A stretch of 64,000 nucleotides of DNA from positions 1-64,000 of the forward strand of contig JADLSH010000228.1 of the NCBI GenBank assembly GCA_016169945.1, read 5' to 3'. The position numbers were made by a program, and so were the translations under genes. Every line of letters starts with the position of its first letter. The stretch's first letter is position 1. Source of the stretch: Trachythela sp. YZ-2020 (lineage: Eukaryota; Cnidaria; Anthozoa; Malacalcyonacea; Clavulariidae). The notes under the pieces are model-generated. The model made no database searches and was not told where the DNA came from. It saw only the letters and a program-made list of their open reading frames with translations. Shown here one piece after another: positions 1-11,865 of this stretch.

Positions 1-386
1 TATAAATCATTGTATAAAAATATCACTCCAAAACAGCAAAAAGAAGTTGGAATAGTGGGGAGTTCAGGATAACCAGATCAGTGTCAAATTCAAAAAAATA
101 ACCTTAATAATAATTATACAGGCTCCATAGAGCACTTTATGAGATATATTCCTGCAACCTTAACCTTCCTTCTTATATATTTTATTGAATTTATTAGAAA
201 ATATAGACTTTGGTAAACTACATACAGATTTGAAATAGGATCTATCATTTGGGGTTGAATTTAATTAGAAAAAAGCTATTTAATATGTTACAAAAACGTA
301 TTTAATAATAGTAATGTTTGAGTTTCTTTATGAAGTACCAACAAGAGTTAACTCAATACCAATTATATAGCAGAGCGAATGTGGAA

Positions 387-480
387 GTTTCTTTACTTAA
401 GAATTGAGTCACAACTCATGCGATCATCAGGCGACGATCTTGAAACTCGGAGTTGTGACTCAATTTTAAGTAAAAGAAAC
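387..480. repeat. Short hairpin-forming inverted repeat
   Basis: The stretch 387-417 is repeated in inverted orientation at 450-480, with one indel and one mismatch, around a 32-base loop. Both arms contain gagtcacaactc or its complement. It abuts the larger foldback at 481-835 and may be a separate small MITE or its outer part. Confidence 0.6.
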
Positions 481-835
481 TATATATATATATCCTATAT
501 ACACCAGTGTTGTACCACATGCGCTTGGTGAGAGATAAGCTCACGTGTATAAATACGGTTGACATCTCGTAGTATATGACGTATGCCAAGCTGCACTGAC
601 TGAGGCGTTTGGACGCCGAAACATGCATGTCTGCAGATTGTACTATATATATATATCTGCAGACATGTATGTTTTTGCCGAATTCAACGGCTCGTCAGTG
701 CAATACAGCTTGTAACGCAGTCTAGATGCAAAGAGCGACTTCGTATTTATACACCATGCGCTTGCTGTTTCCTCACCAAGCGCATGTGGTACAATACACA
801 TGACCATGCGCATATATATATATATATATATATAC
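481..835. mobile_element. Foldback (palindromic) MITE-like element flanked by TA tracts
   Basis: The left half (about 481-640) matches the reverse complement of the right half (about 650-835), centred near 645. Matching blocks include ttgtaccacatgcgcttggt, tgtataaatacg, and catgtctgcagat. The arms have diverged by small indels, so the element is not recent. Both outer ends and the centre are TA-rich, which hides any target duplication. No coding capacity is visible. Confidence 0.65.
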
Positions 836-949
836 GTAGCAAGGTTTAGGTCTACTGAGAAACGCAAAAGAGTGCTCGACAACATATAGTTAGAGAAGCC
901 GTATAGATTTTCGCTTACTTTCCAAAACTTGTCTGCAACTTAGGCTGTT

Positions 950-951
950 TC

Positions 952-985
<34 letters not shown>

Positions 986-994
986 ATATATATA
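950..994. repeat. (TA)n microsatellite
   Basis: About 44 bases of almost uninterrupted TA dinucleotide. Around it, 836-949 and 995-1576 hold no feature I recognise; the longest open frame (999-1331) has no protein-like pattern. Confidence 0.9.
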
Positions 995-1576
995 GCAAGT
1001 GGGGACTACTGTATTATGTTTTATCCATATAATATACAAACCCATTGCCATTGGCTTAGTGTGTTCAGTAGGACAGGGGATGATATTGGTCTTCTCTCGT
1101 TTCTCTTGCATGTATGAAACTCGCATAACGATCGTGATAAGTTTGCTTTTGTTTTGGTCATGTTATTCCCTGTCGGTTTTGTTTAGGTGGTATATACAAG
1201 AAAACCAATCACAATCTCCTATGAAGACTAGTTGTGATGCTAAGAAAAAATTATCAGTGAAGGTGACTGTTCCACCTATAAAATGTTTTGAACGTTTAAT
1301 ATTACATTTTACTCTACTTAATATTTATTAATCTATTTTTTTATTATTCTATTTAAGATTTCATGAGAATGTCTAATCGCTATAATGTGACAATTAAGGA
1401 AATTTTCCAGTATCGCATCCCATGAACAGTTTGTCTGCCATGAGATTGCTGGCTGCTACTCCTGATAGCAGTACCTCAAATATACGACAGGAGTTAAGTC
1501 ATGCATTTTTTCTTCGTACTGGATTGACAATAGGGTAAATAACTCGCTAGAAATGTAGTTAAGGACAGTTCCAGAA

Positions 1577-1862
1577 CTAAACTACGGCAACGAATCAGGA
1601 TACGCTGTTCCGCAACGAATCAGGATACGTGTGGACGCATTGTAACCGAAACGTTTTGAAAACGATGACGTAAATTGATTAAATTTGAGATCTACCCACG
1701 CTAATAACACACAGCAGTATAGGATCCATTCTATAGCGCGTGCTCTGTAAGCTCGAAAACGCAACGGAATCCGGATACGTGTGGGCGCATAACTTTTTGA
1801 ATTCACAAAAAAATGTTTGCGAATACAAACGAATCCGGATACGTGTGGACGGGGCCTAAGAC
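1577..1862. mobile_element. Decayed DNA-transposon fragment with repeated end motif
   Basis: The motif cgaatc(a/c)ggatacg occurs at about 1591, 1616, 1765 (variant) and 1830, three of the four followed by tgtgg(a/g)cg, and the right edge reads gtgtggacggggcc. Such repeated terminal motifs are typical of MITE ends. The left terminus is not clear and no target duplication is visible, so the boundaries are approximate and the superfamily is not assigned. Confidence 0.45.
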
Positions 1863-1865
1863 TAA

Positions 1866-2088
1866 CGCCTGTATTCTGAAAGCTCACTCACACTCAAAGA
1901 GTGGAGGTTCAATCTAAGCTTCCCTTGAGTGTCAGTGCTATTTTTGAATAGCTGAAGGGTGAGTACTCACATAGTATGGTACGGCACAAGCCCTCCAGCT
2001 TTTCAAAAACAGCACTGACACTCAAGTTAAGCTCAGGTTGAACCTCCACTCTTTGAGTGTGAGTGAGTGAACTTTTAGAATACAGGCG
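1866..2088. mobile_element. PIF/Harbinger-type MITE, 223 bp
   Basis: The terminal inverted repeats begin cgcctgtattct and end agaatacaggcg. The arms pair over roughly 100 bases, including the block actcaaagagtggaggttca. The 3-base sequence taa lies on both sides (1863-1865 and 2089-2091), the target duplication expected of PIF/Harbinger elements. There is no coding capacity. It sits directly after the decayed transposon fragment at 1577-1862. Confidence 0.75.
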
Positions 2089-2091
2089 TAA

Positions 2092-2599
2092 TCATGTTCG
2101 ACGATGTTGTGTTCACGATCGTTACCACTGAATGGTAACTATAGGCTTAAAGCTGCAGAGAACCTTTTTACTGTCGTGCTTTATTTGAAGAATTTAGTTT
2201 TTAAGTATTCAGCGTGCGATGCGAGTGACGTTACCAATCTATAATATTTTTGGTTAAGAACCGAGCGTTGTACATATTAAGATAGCTTTAGCATGAAAGT
2301 CTAAAGAAATTCGCGAAATTGCTGTAATATTTCTGATGTACCTTTATAGAGAACACCAATCCTGCGTGCGGAGATTAATACCGTACAATTCATCTCTATG
2401 CATGCAAACATCGCTATGTATAAAGCTGTTAGAAAGAACTTATTCAGTATTCCATTTAGACGTAACAAGTAGTGATGTTCTCCAAGACATAAGCACGGCT
2501 GTTGGTTGGAATGTTGATGTGGAGGAAATAATTCAAAAGAAAGGCAAGCCTTGTTAACGGAAAATACTAAGAAGCTTTAGACAATGGTGCTTTCGGCGT
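2092..2599. other. Unassigned spacer
   Basis: No repeat, splice-consistent exon or protein family is recognisable here. A 73-codon open frame at 2336-2557 has no family-like pattern and is probably chance. Confidence 0.4.
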
Positions 2600-5500
2600 G
2601 CCCAGGTATGACAATATTTTATGCAATGTTTCTACATTAAAAGATTATCTTCAATATTTTCAAGGACGTTAAGGTAAAATCAGCTGGATTGTGTTATATG
2701 AAAATACACCAGAAAACGTTTCGAACAAAGGCTGGTCGTCAAGAAGCTAGTAGTTTAATCTATTTCATGTACTTGTAGAAGATCAAGGAAATCTACATCC
2801 TTGATTTTTCGATAGTCCGTTTGACCGTAATAGGTATGGGGACGGTGTAGTCCTTTACATAAGAAACACAATACCATATTTTGAAAGAAAAGATCAATTT
2901 CAGACAACCTTGAAATGATATGTGTAGAAATCAATAGGTAACATAGCCGACCTCTTTTAATTAATACCTGGTCCCGACCACCTAACTTTGAGCTTGAGTT
3001 ATTTAATCATTTTGAATGGTTTCTTCTGAAGTGCGACAGTGAAAATAAGGAAATCATCCTGGTTGGGGACTTAAACTGCGACGTTAACAAAGCCCCTCAA
3101 GATCCTCATACTGTAGGCTACAATCATTATGTTCCCTATATGAATTAACTCAAGTTATTAATGAACCAACGAGAGTTACAGAGACTTCTTCCACTCAAAT
3201 AGATTTGGTATTAACAAATACACCTGAAAACATTCTGTCCACGGGTGTGATACACATTGGCATTTCAGATCATAGTTTAGTCTATGCTGTACGAAAAATG
3301 AAATTACCCAAATCTAGATCTACTATAAAAGAAGTCCGTGACTTCAAGCATTTTTCAGATGCACATTTTCGCGCTGATTTATCCCAGGTACCATGGGATA
3401 CGATTCTATGTTATGATGATCCCAACGATAGAAATGCGTAAAACTAAAGCAGATTACTATCACAGGGAGATTGCATTGGGGACTGTGCGATATCTAAAGA
3501 TATGAAAAAAACCTGGTCATTAATAAACACTCTTACTGGTAAGAAAACCAAATCCACCTGTATCTCAGAAATTTCTGTTAATAATAACAGTATTAACGAT
3601 TCAAGGCTTATTGCTGAATCCTTTATCGAATATTTTGTAAATACAGGCCCTATAACCTAGCTTCCGAAGTAAGTGCAGAATCCAGTGACGAGGAAACGGC
3701 TAATTACCATAATCCCCGCCCTTCAATGGCATTAGCGTTAACGAAACTTAAGTCAAACAAAGCAACCGGTCTGGATAAAATTTCAGCTAAAGTTCTCAAG
3801 CTCTCTGCAGATATTATTGCTCCATCGTTGACGCATATTTTTAATCTATCACTCGAAATTGGGTCTATCCTGATGACTGAAACGAGCACGAGTAATTCCA
3901 ATCTACAAATCAGAAGATAGACGCAAATGTAGAAAATTATAGGTCGATATCTATTCTGCAATTGTAAGCAAAGTGTTTGAGAGAGGTTTTTCGACAGTTG
4001 TAGTGGCTTTCTTTCTGATAATTCTTTATTATCTAAATTTCAATCGGGTTTCGGCCAAAACACTCAACATTATCTGCCTTAATACAAATGTGCGACGATT
4101 GGCTGAAATATGGATAATGGAAAACTGAATTGTGTCGTGTTTCTTGATGTTAAAAAAGCTTTTGATTCTATTTTTCATGAAATACTATTAGATAAAATGC
4201 ACAATTATTTTGGCATCTCGGGAATCCAATTAAAATGGTTCCAATCGTATTTGAATAACAGAGAGCAACAATGCATGGTAAATGGACAATTATCGAGCCC
4301 ACAAAAGATAAAATGTGGAGTTCCACAATGGTCGATCTTAGGCCCCTTGTTATTTATATTAAAATAGTCAATTCCATCTCTCTATGCTGATGACACTGAA
4401 ATATATGCATCTTCGCACGATTGCGCTGACCTCGTGTGAAAGTAAACATTGATATGTAAAATGTCCACAAGTGGATGGTACACCAACAAGCTTCAAATTC
4501 ACCCTACAAAGTCTAAATACATGTTTATTGGTTCATCATATAATATTAAAAACAAGATACCTAGCAACCCTATTCTAATAAATAATACTCCGATACCAAG
4601 GACTGATACCTATCCGTGCCTTGGCATGAACTTAGACAGAAACATACCTGGGAAAAACATATTGACACCATATGTTCAAAGGTTGGTGCTGGAATTGGGC
4701 AATAAGACCTGTTAAACCTTTTGTTCCATTACCGACCTAAAACGGTTATATGGTGTTTTTGTTCAACCCTACTTTGATTATTGCAGCCCACTCTGGGACA
4801 ATTGTGGAATTGGCCTAAAAGATAGACTTCAAAAATATCAAAACCGCGTCGCAAGGGTAATTTCTGGGGCAACCTACGATGTTCGATCCGTTGATCTGCT
4901 TGAAAAACTTAACTGGAAACCCTAGAGGCAAGACGCAATTATTTAAAATCAATCTTAATTTTTAAAATCCTAAGCAGCCACACCGCAACAACCTGAAGAG
5001 TCGTTTCGATTAAACAATGAATTGGATATAACACGATCTCAGAAATAGAGAAACCGATTTAGCCCTTCCTATGCCGAAAAAAAGAATTCGGAAAAAGTGC
5101 CTCCTTTATAATGGTTTTAAATTGTTTTGAAACAATTATAAATCAAACAATGAATTGAAACTGGCATCCAATCGGGCTATTAGCGATATATTTTTTTCCC
5201 TTTCTCTCTTTGACAGTTTGTATATTTTTGCATGTATTGTCTGACCACGTCCCTTAAGGAGGCTCCCTACAGTTTTAATTCTGTAGCACGCAAATGTGCT
5301 CTAAGGTCCATTATTTGCTCATTTTGCAAGGTATGGTCACGAGACTTGGCCATCAGATTGCCACAATATTGCGGATTACGAAGAACAAAAAATGTTTTTA
5401 AATATTTACGTTGCCATGGTAACAACGCGATTTAGAGATTGTCGTATTTTTATCTTCTTTCTTAATTTTTTGGATTTTCCTTCGGTAAAACTTTTTTATT

Positions 5501-5829
5501 TTTTGAACACGAGCACCTAAAGTACAAAGTATTGAAATATGCGATTTAAAAAAATTTCTCAGCCGAATTTTTAAATCTCAAAGAACGTTTTGCAATAAAA
5601 AAATTCGGCTCCGAGGAATTTTTTTAAATCATATTTCAATACTTTGTACTTTGTACTTTGTACTATGGTCTCGTGACCATACCTTGCAAAATGAGCAAAT
5701 AATGGACCTTAGAGCACATTTGCGTGCTACAGAATTAAAACTGTAGGGAGCCTCCTTAAGGGAACCAGCTTTTTTAGTTTTTGAGGCCAGCGTGCCAAAA
5801 TAAAGTTTGTATGTATGTATGTATGTATT
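2600..5829 (+). pseudogene. Decayed CR1/L2-like LINE retrotransposon (endonuclease and reverse transcriptase remnants)
   Basis: Translated pieces in shifting frames follow the order of an APE-type non-LTR element. Endonuclease remnants include GDGVVLYIRNTIPY near 2840 and LVGDLNCDVN near 3060. Linker and fingers lie at 3500-3920 (LKSNKATGLDKISAKVLK). Reverse transcriptase lies at 4110-4367, with LDVKKAFDSI and the altered box GVPQWSILGPLL, where the usual GS after PQ reads WS. The YADD catalytic box falls near 4385, and the thumb/C-terminal region continues to about 4930. Many stops and frameshifts make it inactive. The 3' end is an AT-rich tail ending in (tatg)n at about 5808-5829, as in LINE tails. 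The 3' region is split by a foldback element at 5250-5763. The 5' limit is uncertain. Confidence 0.85.
5250..5763. mobile_element. Foldback element inserted in LINE 3' region, about 514 bp
   Basis: The first ~95 bases (from tcccttaaggaggctcccta) recur in inverse at the right end. A second inverted pair inside reads attgaaatatgcgattt on the left, with its complement (one mismatch) near 5625. It interrupts the 3' untranslated part of the surrounding LINE, so it arrived after that LINE. No clear target duplication is visible and there is no coding capacity. Confidence 0.75.
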
Positions 5830-5903
5830 AGCTACCTACACAGGACACCAGCGTTTAGATAAATTCACCCATAAGTACCACTGCGTGTTTGCTTTGTGTT
5901 TAG

Positions 5904-8900
5904 CTTTGTCGTGAATGGTAAACTATTTTGGGGTGTGGACAACATGCATTTCGTGGAAAAAGAATTAGGAAATGTCGATGCTGCTCCACTAAGATTGGTA
6001 CGACCACCATTATCTCCTAAATCTGCTACCGTTACCATTTATTATGATCTGGCAAGTCCTTGGAGCTTTATAGGATCTACACAGGTATTATGTCTGTAAG
6101 ACAATATACATATAACTTCTTGTGAAGTAAGATAGTAAAATGGTTTTTTTTCTAAATTGAATCCATTTTTGGGCTCCGGAACAAGTACTGTATGTTACAC
6201 CAACTATCATAAAATGCATATCGTCTTCATGGAAGCGCCAAATTTTTATGACTCCAGGCTTAGGGTAAGTCCATTTTGCCTTTTAATCGGCATGGCTTAG
6301 CATATGTCGCGTCTCAACGTTTAATATTGGTATAAGAAAAATCCGTCATCCATTAAATTAAAAAATACCTTGCCTAAACATCTAGTTGGATTAAATATCA
6401 GTTTATACAGTCTACATTATAAGGCCAATCTTCATAAAAAATATAACACACTTGAAATAACTCCTCACAATAATTCCATATGACTCATGTTTTCCAAAAA
6501 TGTGTTCACGCGTGTGTTCATGTGTGATCATATATGATTTTGGAACACTACATGTGGAATTTTCGACATGGCGGTCGGTCACGCTTTACGAGCTCTGCGA
6601 TATGTGTGTATGCTGCTGTATTTACGCTTTGTTTTTGAAAACCTTCTACACTGGAATAAAACTGGTGTACATAAAAGCAACTTATTCTATATTTCAAGTT
6701 GTTTGTCCAAGCCCTGTATAGAAAGTTTCGGGAGAACGTCACGTTTGTGTTCGAGCAACAAAGATCAGATGCCAAATTCAACCCGCATGGTTAACGTATG
6801 CAGAATTTTTACAAAAGCATCAATCTCGTTACTTCTCATTCAGCTATCGAATGATGTTGAAATTCAGCCTGGTCCAACTGTTTTAGAAAAGGGTCTCAAT
6901 TTAAGTCACTGGAATATACAACACTTAACGGACAGTAAATATGAAGAAATTCGCATTCTATTGACATCACCTGCATGGTGAGGCGCTGTATGGATTAGAT
7001 GTCTTGATCTTATCAGAAACATTTTGTAATGAGAAAATACCGGACAGTTTCTATTCTATTCCTGGTTATCATGCATACCGAAAAGACAGAATCGGTAAGT
7101 TAGGCGGAGGTTTGTTGGCATACATAAAAGAAACACTTCAAGTTAAGCGGCGTATTGACCTTGAAGAGGACGATTTGGAAATAATTTGGCTTGAAACATG
7201 TCCTTACAAATCAAAGCGACCCTTATTTATTGGAGGGATTTATCGACCTCCTTCTTCAACGGTCGCTAATGACAAGAAACTCGGTAAAAACATTGCTTTC
7301 GGGGCGAGAAATGGTTCTTTTAGGCGATATCAACATCGATTACTCATGTACCGTAAAATCAAAACACGCCTTCATTAACACCTTGAAAACAATGAACCTC
7401 ACTCAACTCATGAATGTGATTACGCGTCCCGAATCTCGAACTTGCCTAGATCATATCTGGTGCACTCACGCTGATAAGTTATACTGTATCAAGGCACGCG
7501 ATAAATTATATCAAACAGCCAGAAAAAGCCAAACCGTTGCTGATTGGGCAAATTATCGTATTGCGAAGAATAAAGTTACTAACAGTATAAGAAACACTAA
7601 GAAGAACTATTTCAGCGATAAATTCTGGCCAACACGAGGATGTATTATTCAGCATTCCACATGTAACAAAGCAAAGAATCGCCGAGCTGTGCTTTTATCA
7701 ATTCCAACACATAAAGCCACGGGAGATGACGGGATTAGTGCTAAACTGCTAAGAATTGGAGCACCAGCGATTGCCGAGCCACTAAGCCGATTGATCAACC
7801 ATTGCATTGATGCAGAGACGTTTCCCTCGAAATGGAAGGTGGCGAAAGTTGCTCCACTTTACAAAGGGCAAGGAAACCGAGATTAAAAAAATAATTATAG
7901 GCCCATATCAGTCTTTTCCATCCTATCAAAAGTATTTGAAAAGCATATATGTGAGCATCTCTATGATTTTCTCCAAGACCGTGGCCTATTACACGAACTG
8001 CAATCGGGATTTCGCAAAAATCACTCAACAGAAACTGCTCTTATAAGGCTTGTGGGACCAACTCTTGTTCGACCTAGATAAAAATAAGGTACCCGGCCTT
8101 GTTTTTGTTGACTACAAAAATGCATTCGATTTGATCGATCACTCACTGCTTCTGGAAAAACTGTATATTTACGGCATCCGTGAGAAAGAGCTGAATCTTT
8201 TTAAAGATTATCTAAGTAACCGTCTACAGTATGTGAATATTGATGGCCATCGTTCTCCGTTAAATAATGTCAATACCGGTGTTCCTCAGGGCAGTATCTT
8301 GGGACCAATCCTCTTTCTTCTCTCCATAAATGACCTTCCGTCGGCGGTACATAATTCCACCGTTGTGTCCTCTTAGTGTGTCCACTTAGTGTGTCCTCGC
8401 TACAACCGCGTTAAGGAGGGAGGAAGAACATTTCAAGTTACTGCATGCAAACTTTGGAACTCGCTCCCTGCTTATCTAAAAACGGTTGACCTGTCTGTTA
8501 TGTCTTTCAAAAAGGAACTATTTAGTTACTTTTTTAATACTTACAAGGACATCGAGAATTCTACCATTTCATGACTCATCAAGACTTAAAATTTTTAATG
8601 TAGCTGTTAGTAATTTTTATTGTAGCTACATAGTTCTATATATCTAGAATCTTTGGTTGTAATTTTTATCTTAGTGAGAGGGCCACTTGTTTATCAGTTG
8701 AAATACTGTTTGGTGCATGCTACCCTCATGAAATAAAGTTGATTTGATTTGATTTGATTTGGTTTATCTCCTTCATTTCTGCTTTCTAAAGATAGAAGAT
8801 TTGGTAAACAGTGTGAAACCAGTCAACGTTAAAGTAGAATCAGTTCCTATTGTCGTTGGTTCCCTCTTTCAACAAATTGGCACACCAGTTGTAAGTTGAA

Positions 8901-10385
8901 GTGAACGAAGTTTTTAATAATAAAATTGGCTTAGGTTTTGACGTTCGGAGTTGATGTTTATATGCTTCAAATGTATTATTCCTAAATATGTTCAAAATTT
9001 CGTACTTTTAGGTTCCAATGAGCCATCTGAGTGCAGCAAAATTGGCGTATCAGTCAAAGAATCTTCAGGATTGGTGTGACTACCATAGTATTGAAGGCTT
9101 TAAGTTCCCATCAAACTTTCCTTTAAGAACAGTTCTTCCAATGCGTGTTTTACTGGCAAATAATAAATCTGACGACAGACTACAAGCCATACTCTGTAAG
9201 TTGGTTTCTAAAATCATCTGTTTTCGAATGAAACTTTTTGTATAGTAGACGCCCTTCTCTTTGTTGAAAATTGTGAACGAGGTACATACTGCCTGATATT
9301 TTCCAACATTGATCCATTCTTAATTCAGTACAAATAATGTAAACACGTTGCAGCCTAGACCTATTCATGGGGCCTTTACTCGGCAGGTGGCCCTTGATTT
9401 GTAGGTTAATCGACTCGCCCTTCCTCCGCCCGCCCCAAAATTGCCTGGCCCCAGTCTTCCTATGAGAAATTAGGATTAGAAGGCCTATGTCTAGGCTGGT
9501 AAACACGTAAAATATTTGTGTGCCGTTTGTTTTTTTTGAACAGACAAGGCGGCTTGGATTGATGATAAAAATATTGGGGATAAAGAGGTGGGATATACAT
9601 ATATTTTCGTCCGGAAAATCGTAGTTTATAACGGTTCACTATGATAGCAATGCTATTTCCATTGCATTTGTGGCATCACTACATGCATGTTTTGATGTTC
9701 GCCATGAAATCTTATAGGTTCTAAAAGAGATATTACTGAATGATGGATATGATGCGGATGAACTGCTGAATAAAGCACACAGACAAGATATTAAAGATCA
9801 TCTACGAGCGAATACTGACAGGTAAGCCATGCATATACACGACTGTTGCTGCAAGAAACAACTGGAAGACGCATTTCCAACATGCAGATGTTTAAAGAAA
9901 TCCTATATAACACCCGTACGTTTTCGTATAGTCCTACCGGAGACTTCTGAAAGGAATTAAGAAGGGATTTGCACATTCGACAAATTTAAGTCAACTCTAT
10001 GTTATTAAAATTAAATTTGATAACAGGAGCTAGACCTGTCCCTATAAGCCTTATGATAACTTAAGAGAAATCATGTTCAGAAAACATTACCGCGTGCAAT
10101 ACCCGTGCCTGATATACTCGTGATGTATAAACGGTAGCAAAGCAGCGCACGTGCAAACCACGTAAGGGAGATGGCATCCGTCTTACGCTATGTTTAATGT
10201 GTGATGTACTTGTACCTTTTCTAATTCGTTTTAATTTCAGAGCTGTTGATGTGGGAGTTTGTGGTGTTCCCAGTTATCAAGTCAATGACGGTGCTGTCAT
10301 CTGGGGTCAAGATCGCCTAAATATTGTAGCAGATTTACTCTGTGGATGGGAAGATCCAGCACAACATTACATCAGCAAGTTGTAG
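5904..10385 (+). CDS. DsbA/HCCA-isomerase-like (GST-kappa type) protein, tandem-domain, 3' six exons
   Basis: Six exons join in phase: 5904-6084, 8792-8890, 9012-9195, 9544-9587, 9718-9821 and 10241-10385, ending at a TAG stop. Together they give 251 residues. The first exon opens with FVVNGKLFWG, the usual end of a DsbA-like HCCA isomerase domain. It then starts a new domain with VTIYYDLASPWSF, whose SPW(S) region is the active-site serine loop of this thioredoxin-fold family. The last exon has GVPSYQVNDGAVIWGQDRL, the conserved cis-proline (VP) and substrate-site end of the second domain. The gene therefore encodes at least two DsbA-like domains in tandem, and the start of the first lies beyond the window. 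In the family these enzymes bind glutathione and act on small aromatic or thiol substrates; the substrate here is unknown. The intron after the first exon is enlarged by a LINE. There is no frameshift or stop in the exons. Confidence 0.9.
6550..8761 (+). pseudogene. Nearly full-length but broken CR1/L2-like LINE inside the DsbA-gene intron
   Basis: The order of pieces is as follows. An N-terminal segment ends in a 2A-like motif (6853-6876). The APE endonuclease begins LNLSHWNIQHL and continues through YRPPSS and MVLLGDINIDY (about 7310-7345). Linker and fingers (THKATGDDGISAKLLR) lie near 7710. Reverse transcriptase (VFVDYKNAFDLIDH, GVPQGSILGPILF) occupies 8050-8340. The C-terminal end, with LWNSLPAYL, is at 8389-8574. 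The segment that should carry the YADD catalytic box is deleted near 8370. Stops at about 6980 and frameshifts elsewhere also inactivate it. The 3' end has aataaag followed by a (gattt)n tail to 8761. It is in the same orientation as the host gene. The 5' limit is approximate. Confidence 0.85.
6853..6876 (+). other. 2A-like motif of LINE ORF (DVEIQPGP)
   Basis: The frame reads LSNDVEIQPGP just before the endonuclease domain. Ribosome-skipping 2A sequences have the core DxExNPGP, and such motifs are known at the N-terminus of some animal CR1/L2-type LINE proteins. Here the N before PGP is Q, so skipping may be weak or lost. The preceding hydrophobic stretch (SISLLLIQL) is typical. Confidence 0.6.
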
Positions 10386-11865
10386 TAAAATATACAGAAT
10401 GTGTCGTCGCTGAAATGGTTGCCTTTTGATTGAGTCAAAAGACGATACAATTTTATAACCATATATTTTATAAGACTATAGTACTGTGTATATATACATA
10501 GAAAATTCACAATACGATCAAATTTACCACATTTCACTTCGTGGCAATTCACATATGCTATAGATGATGAACATTTTGCAAACAAGTGTCAAGTGAGATA
10601 AATACAACTGGTTGATTGCTGATGTTTTGGCTCATGCAACAATACTATTTTTGAAAATCTAGAATCTACATTAGGCCTATAGATTCCAGCAGCTTTGCCT
10701 TGACTGCTTCAAATCATAAAATTCATGGCGAGAAAATATGCCAAATACTATTAGACATAGTTGGTATACAGTATTAAACATAACAAGACCCTGCTGCTTG
10801 CAGGATTAACTCGTGCCCTTGGGAGGGGTAGTAAAATTCAACCCAACACCATAAAAATAAGTGTTGTTCCAACCACCAGACCGCAACCTGTAAGTGAAAA
10901 AGACATGAAGTGTAAGATGGTGTGTATGGTTCCTTTGCTCAAATAATAGCTACTGAAGATTGTACTAGTGAGTTATAATCCACCGTTATTATTATCCCAA
11001 TCAAATTGCATACGGTGTACTCCTTAATTTATACACGTACGTACAGTGATCATGGTTGCGGCTGGCATCCAACGCACTCGAAGGCATAGGCAATATGTCT
11101 AACATCGGGGATCTGCAGGTCGTTTTACTGGATACTACTGACTTGTAAATCGTTTTAATTTTCTGTTTAATAACCTTGGATCTATATGCAGGGTTTTCCA
11201 GACACGGGCTTCTAATCTACAGAACAAACAAGAAAGAAAGTATACCAAAAGCATATAATGTAAGATCTGAATACAATTATATCCGTGGCCATATGTTAAA
11301 TTCAGCACAATTTATAGATACTAATATAGTGACAGTAAACTATAAACTCCCAAACACCATCCCATCAACTGTTTGTATGGATGCAACAAGCGTGCGTGTA
11401 TGTATATTTTGTGCGTGCACCCACTTTGGTACTTTAATTTGTACTATAAATGCCGTAGTATAAGCAAGCAAAAGGGAAAAACTTTTAATCCAAGCACATT
11501 TATTGAAACCCTAGGTTTTCTGTTATAAAACAATTTGGTTATTGTTTAAATTATTTACATTATTGTATACAAATTTTATTATTTGAAAATATCTTCATTT
11601 TATCGATGACTTCTTAACTTTGTGGCGACAACCAGCAAACACAATATCATGATATCGTATATCCTCATATCTGTAGTGCCTGTCACACGATAACACAACG
11701 CGTAATGTAGTCGTTTTATTAATCTTCGCATAAGTTACATTTCTACTCATTTTATTCTATGACGTATTGTATAAGTAAAACTAATACTGAATTATTGATA
11801 TGTGGGCGACCTATGCTCGCGTCAAGTATCTATATAAATCGCGAATACTTGAATAACCAACTCGG
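10386..11865. other. DsbA-gene 3' flank and unassigned spacer
   Basis: The 3' untranslated region of the DsbA-like gene must begin here. I find no canonical AATAAA near the stop; a GATAAA-like variant lies near 10600. The small open frames at 10761-10946 and 11176-11463 show no family pattern. No inverted repeats or transposon ends are evident. Confidence 0.4.

Noticed and set aside
999..1331. 110-codon + strand open frame after the TA microsatellite
   Set aside because: Low-complexity hydrophobic composition without a recognisable domain or flanking exons.
1582..1887. 101-codon minus-strand open frame
   Set aside because: It lies across the decayed transposon and the start of the Harbinger-type MITE, so it is not a gene.
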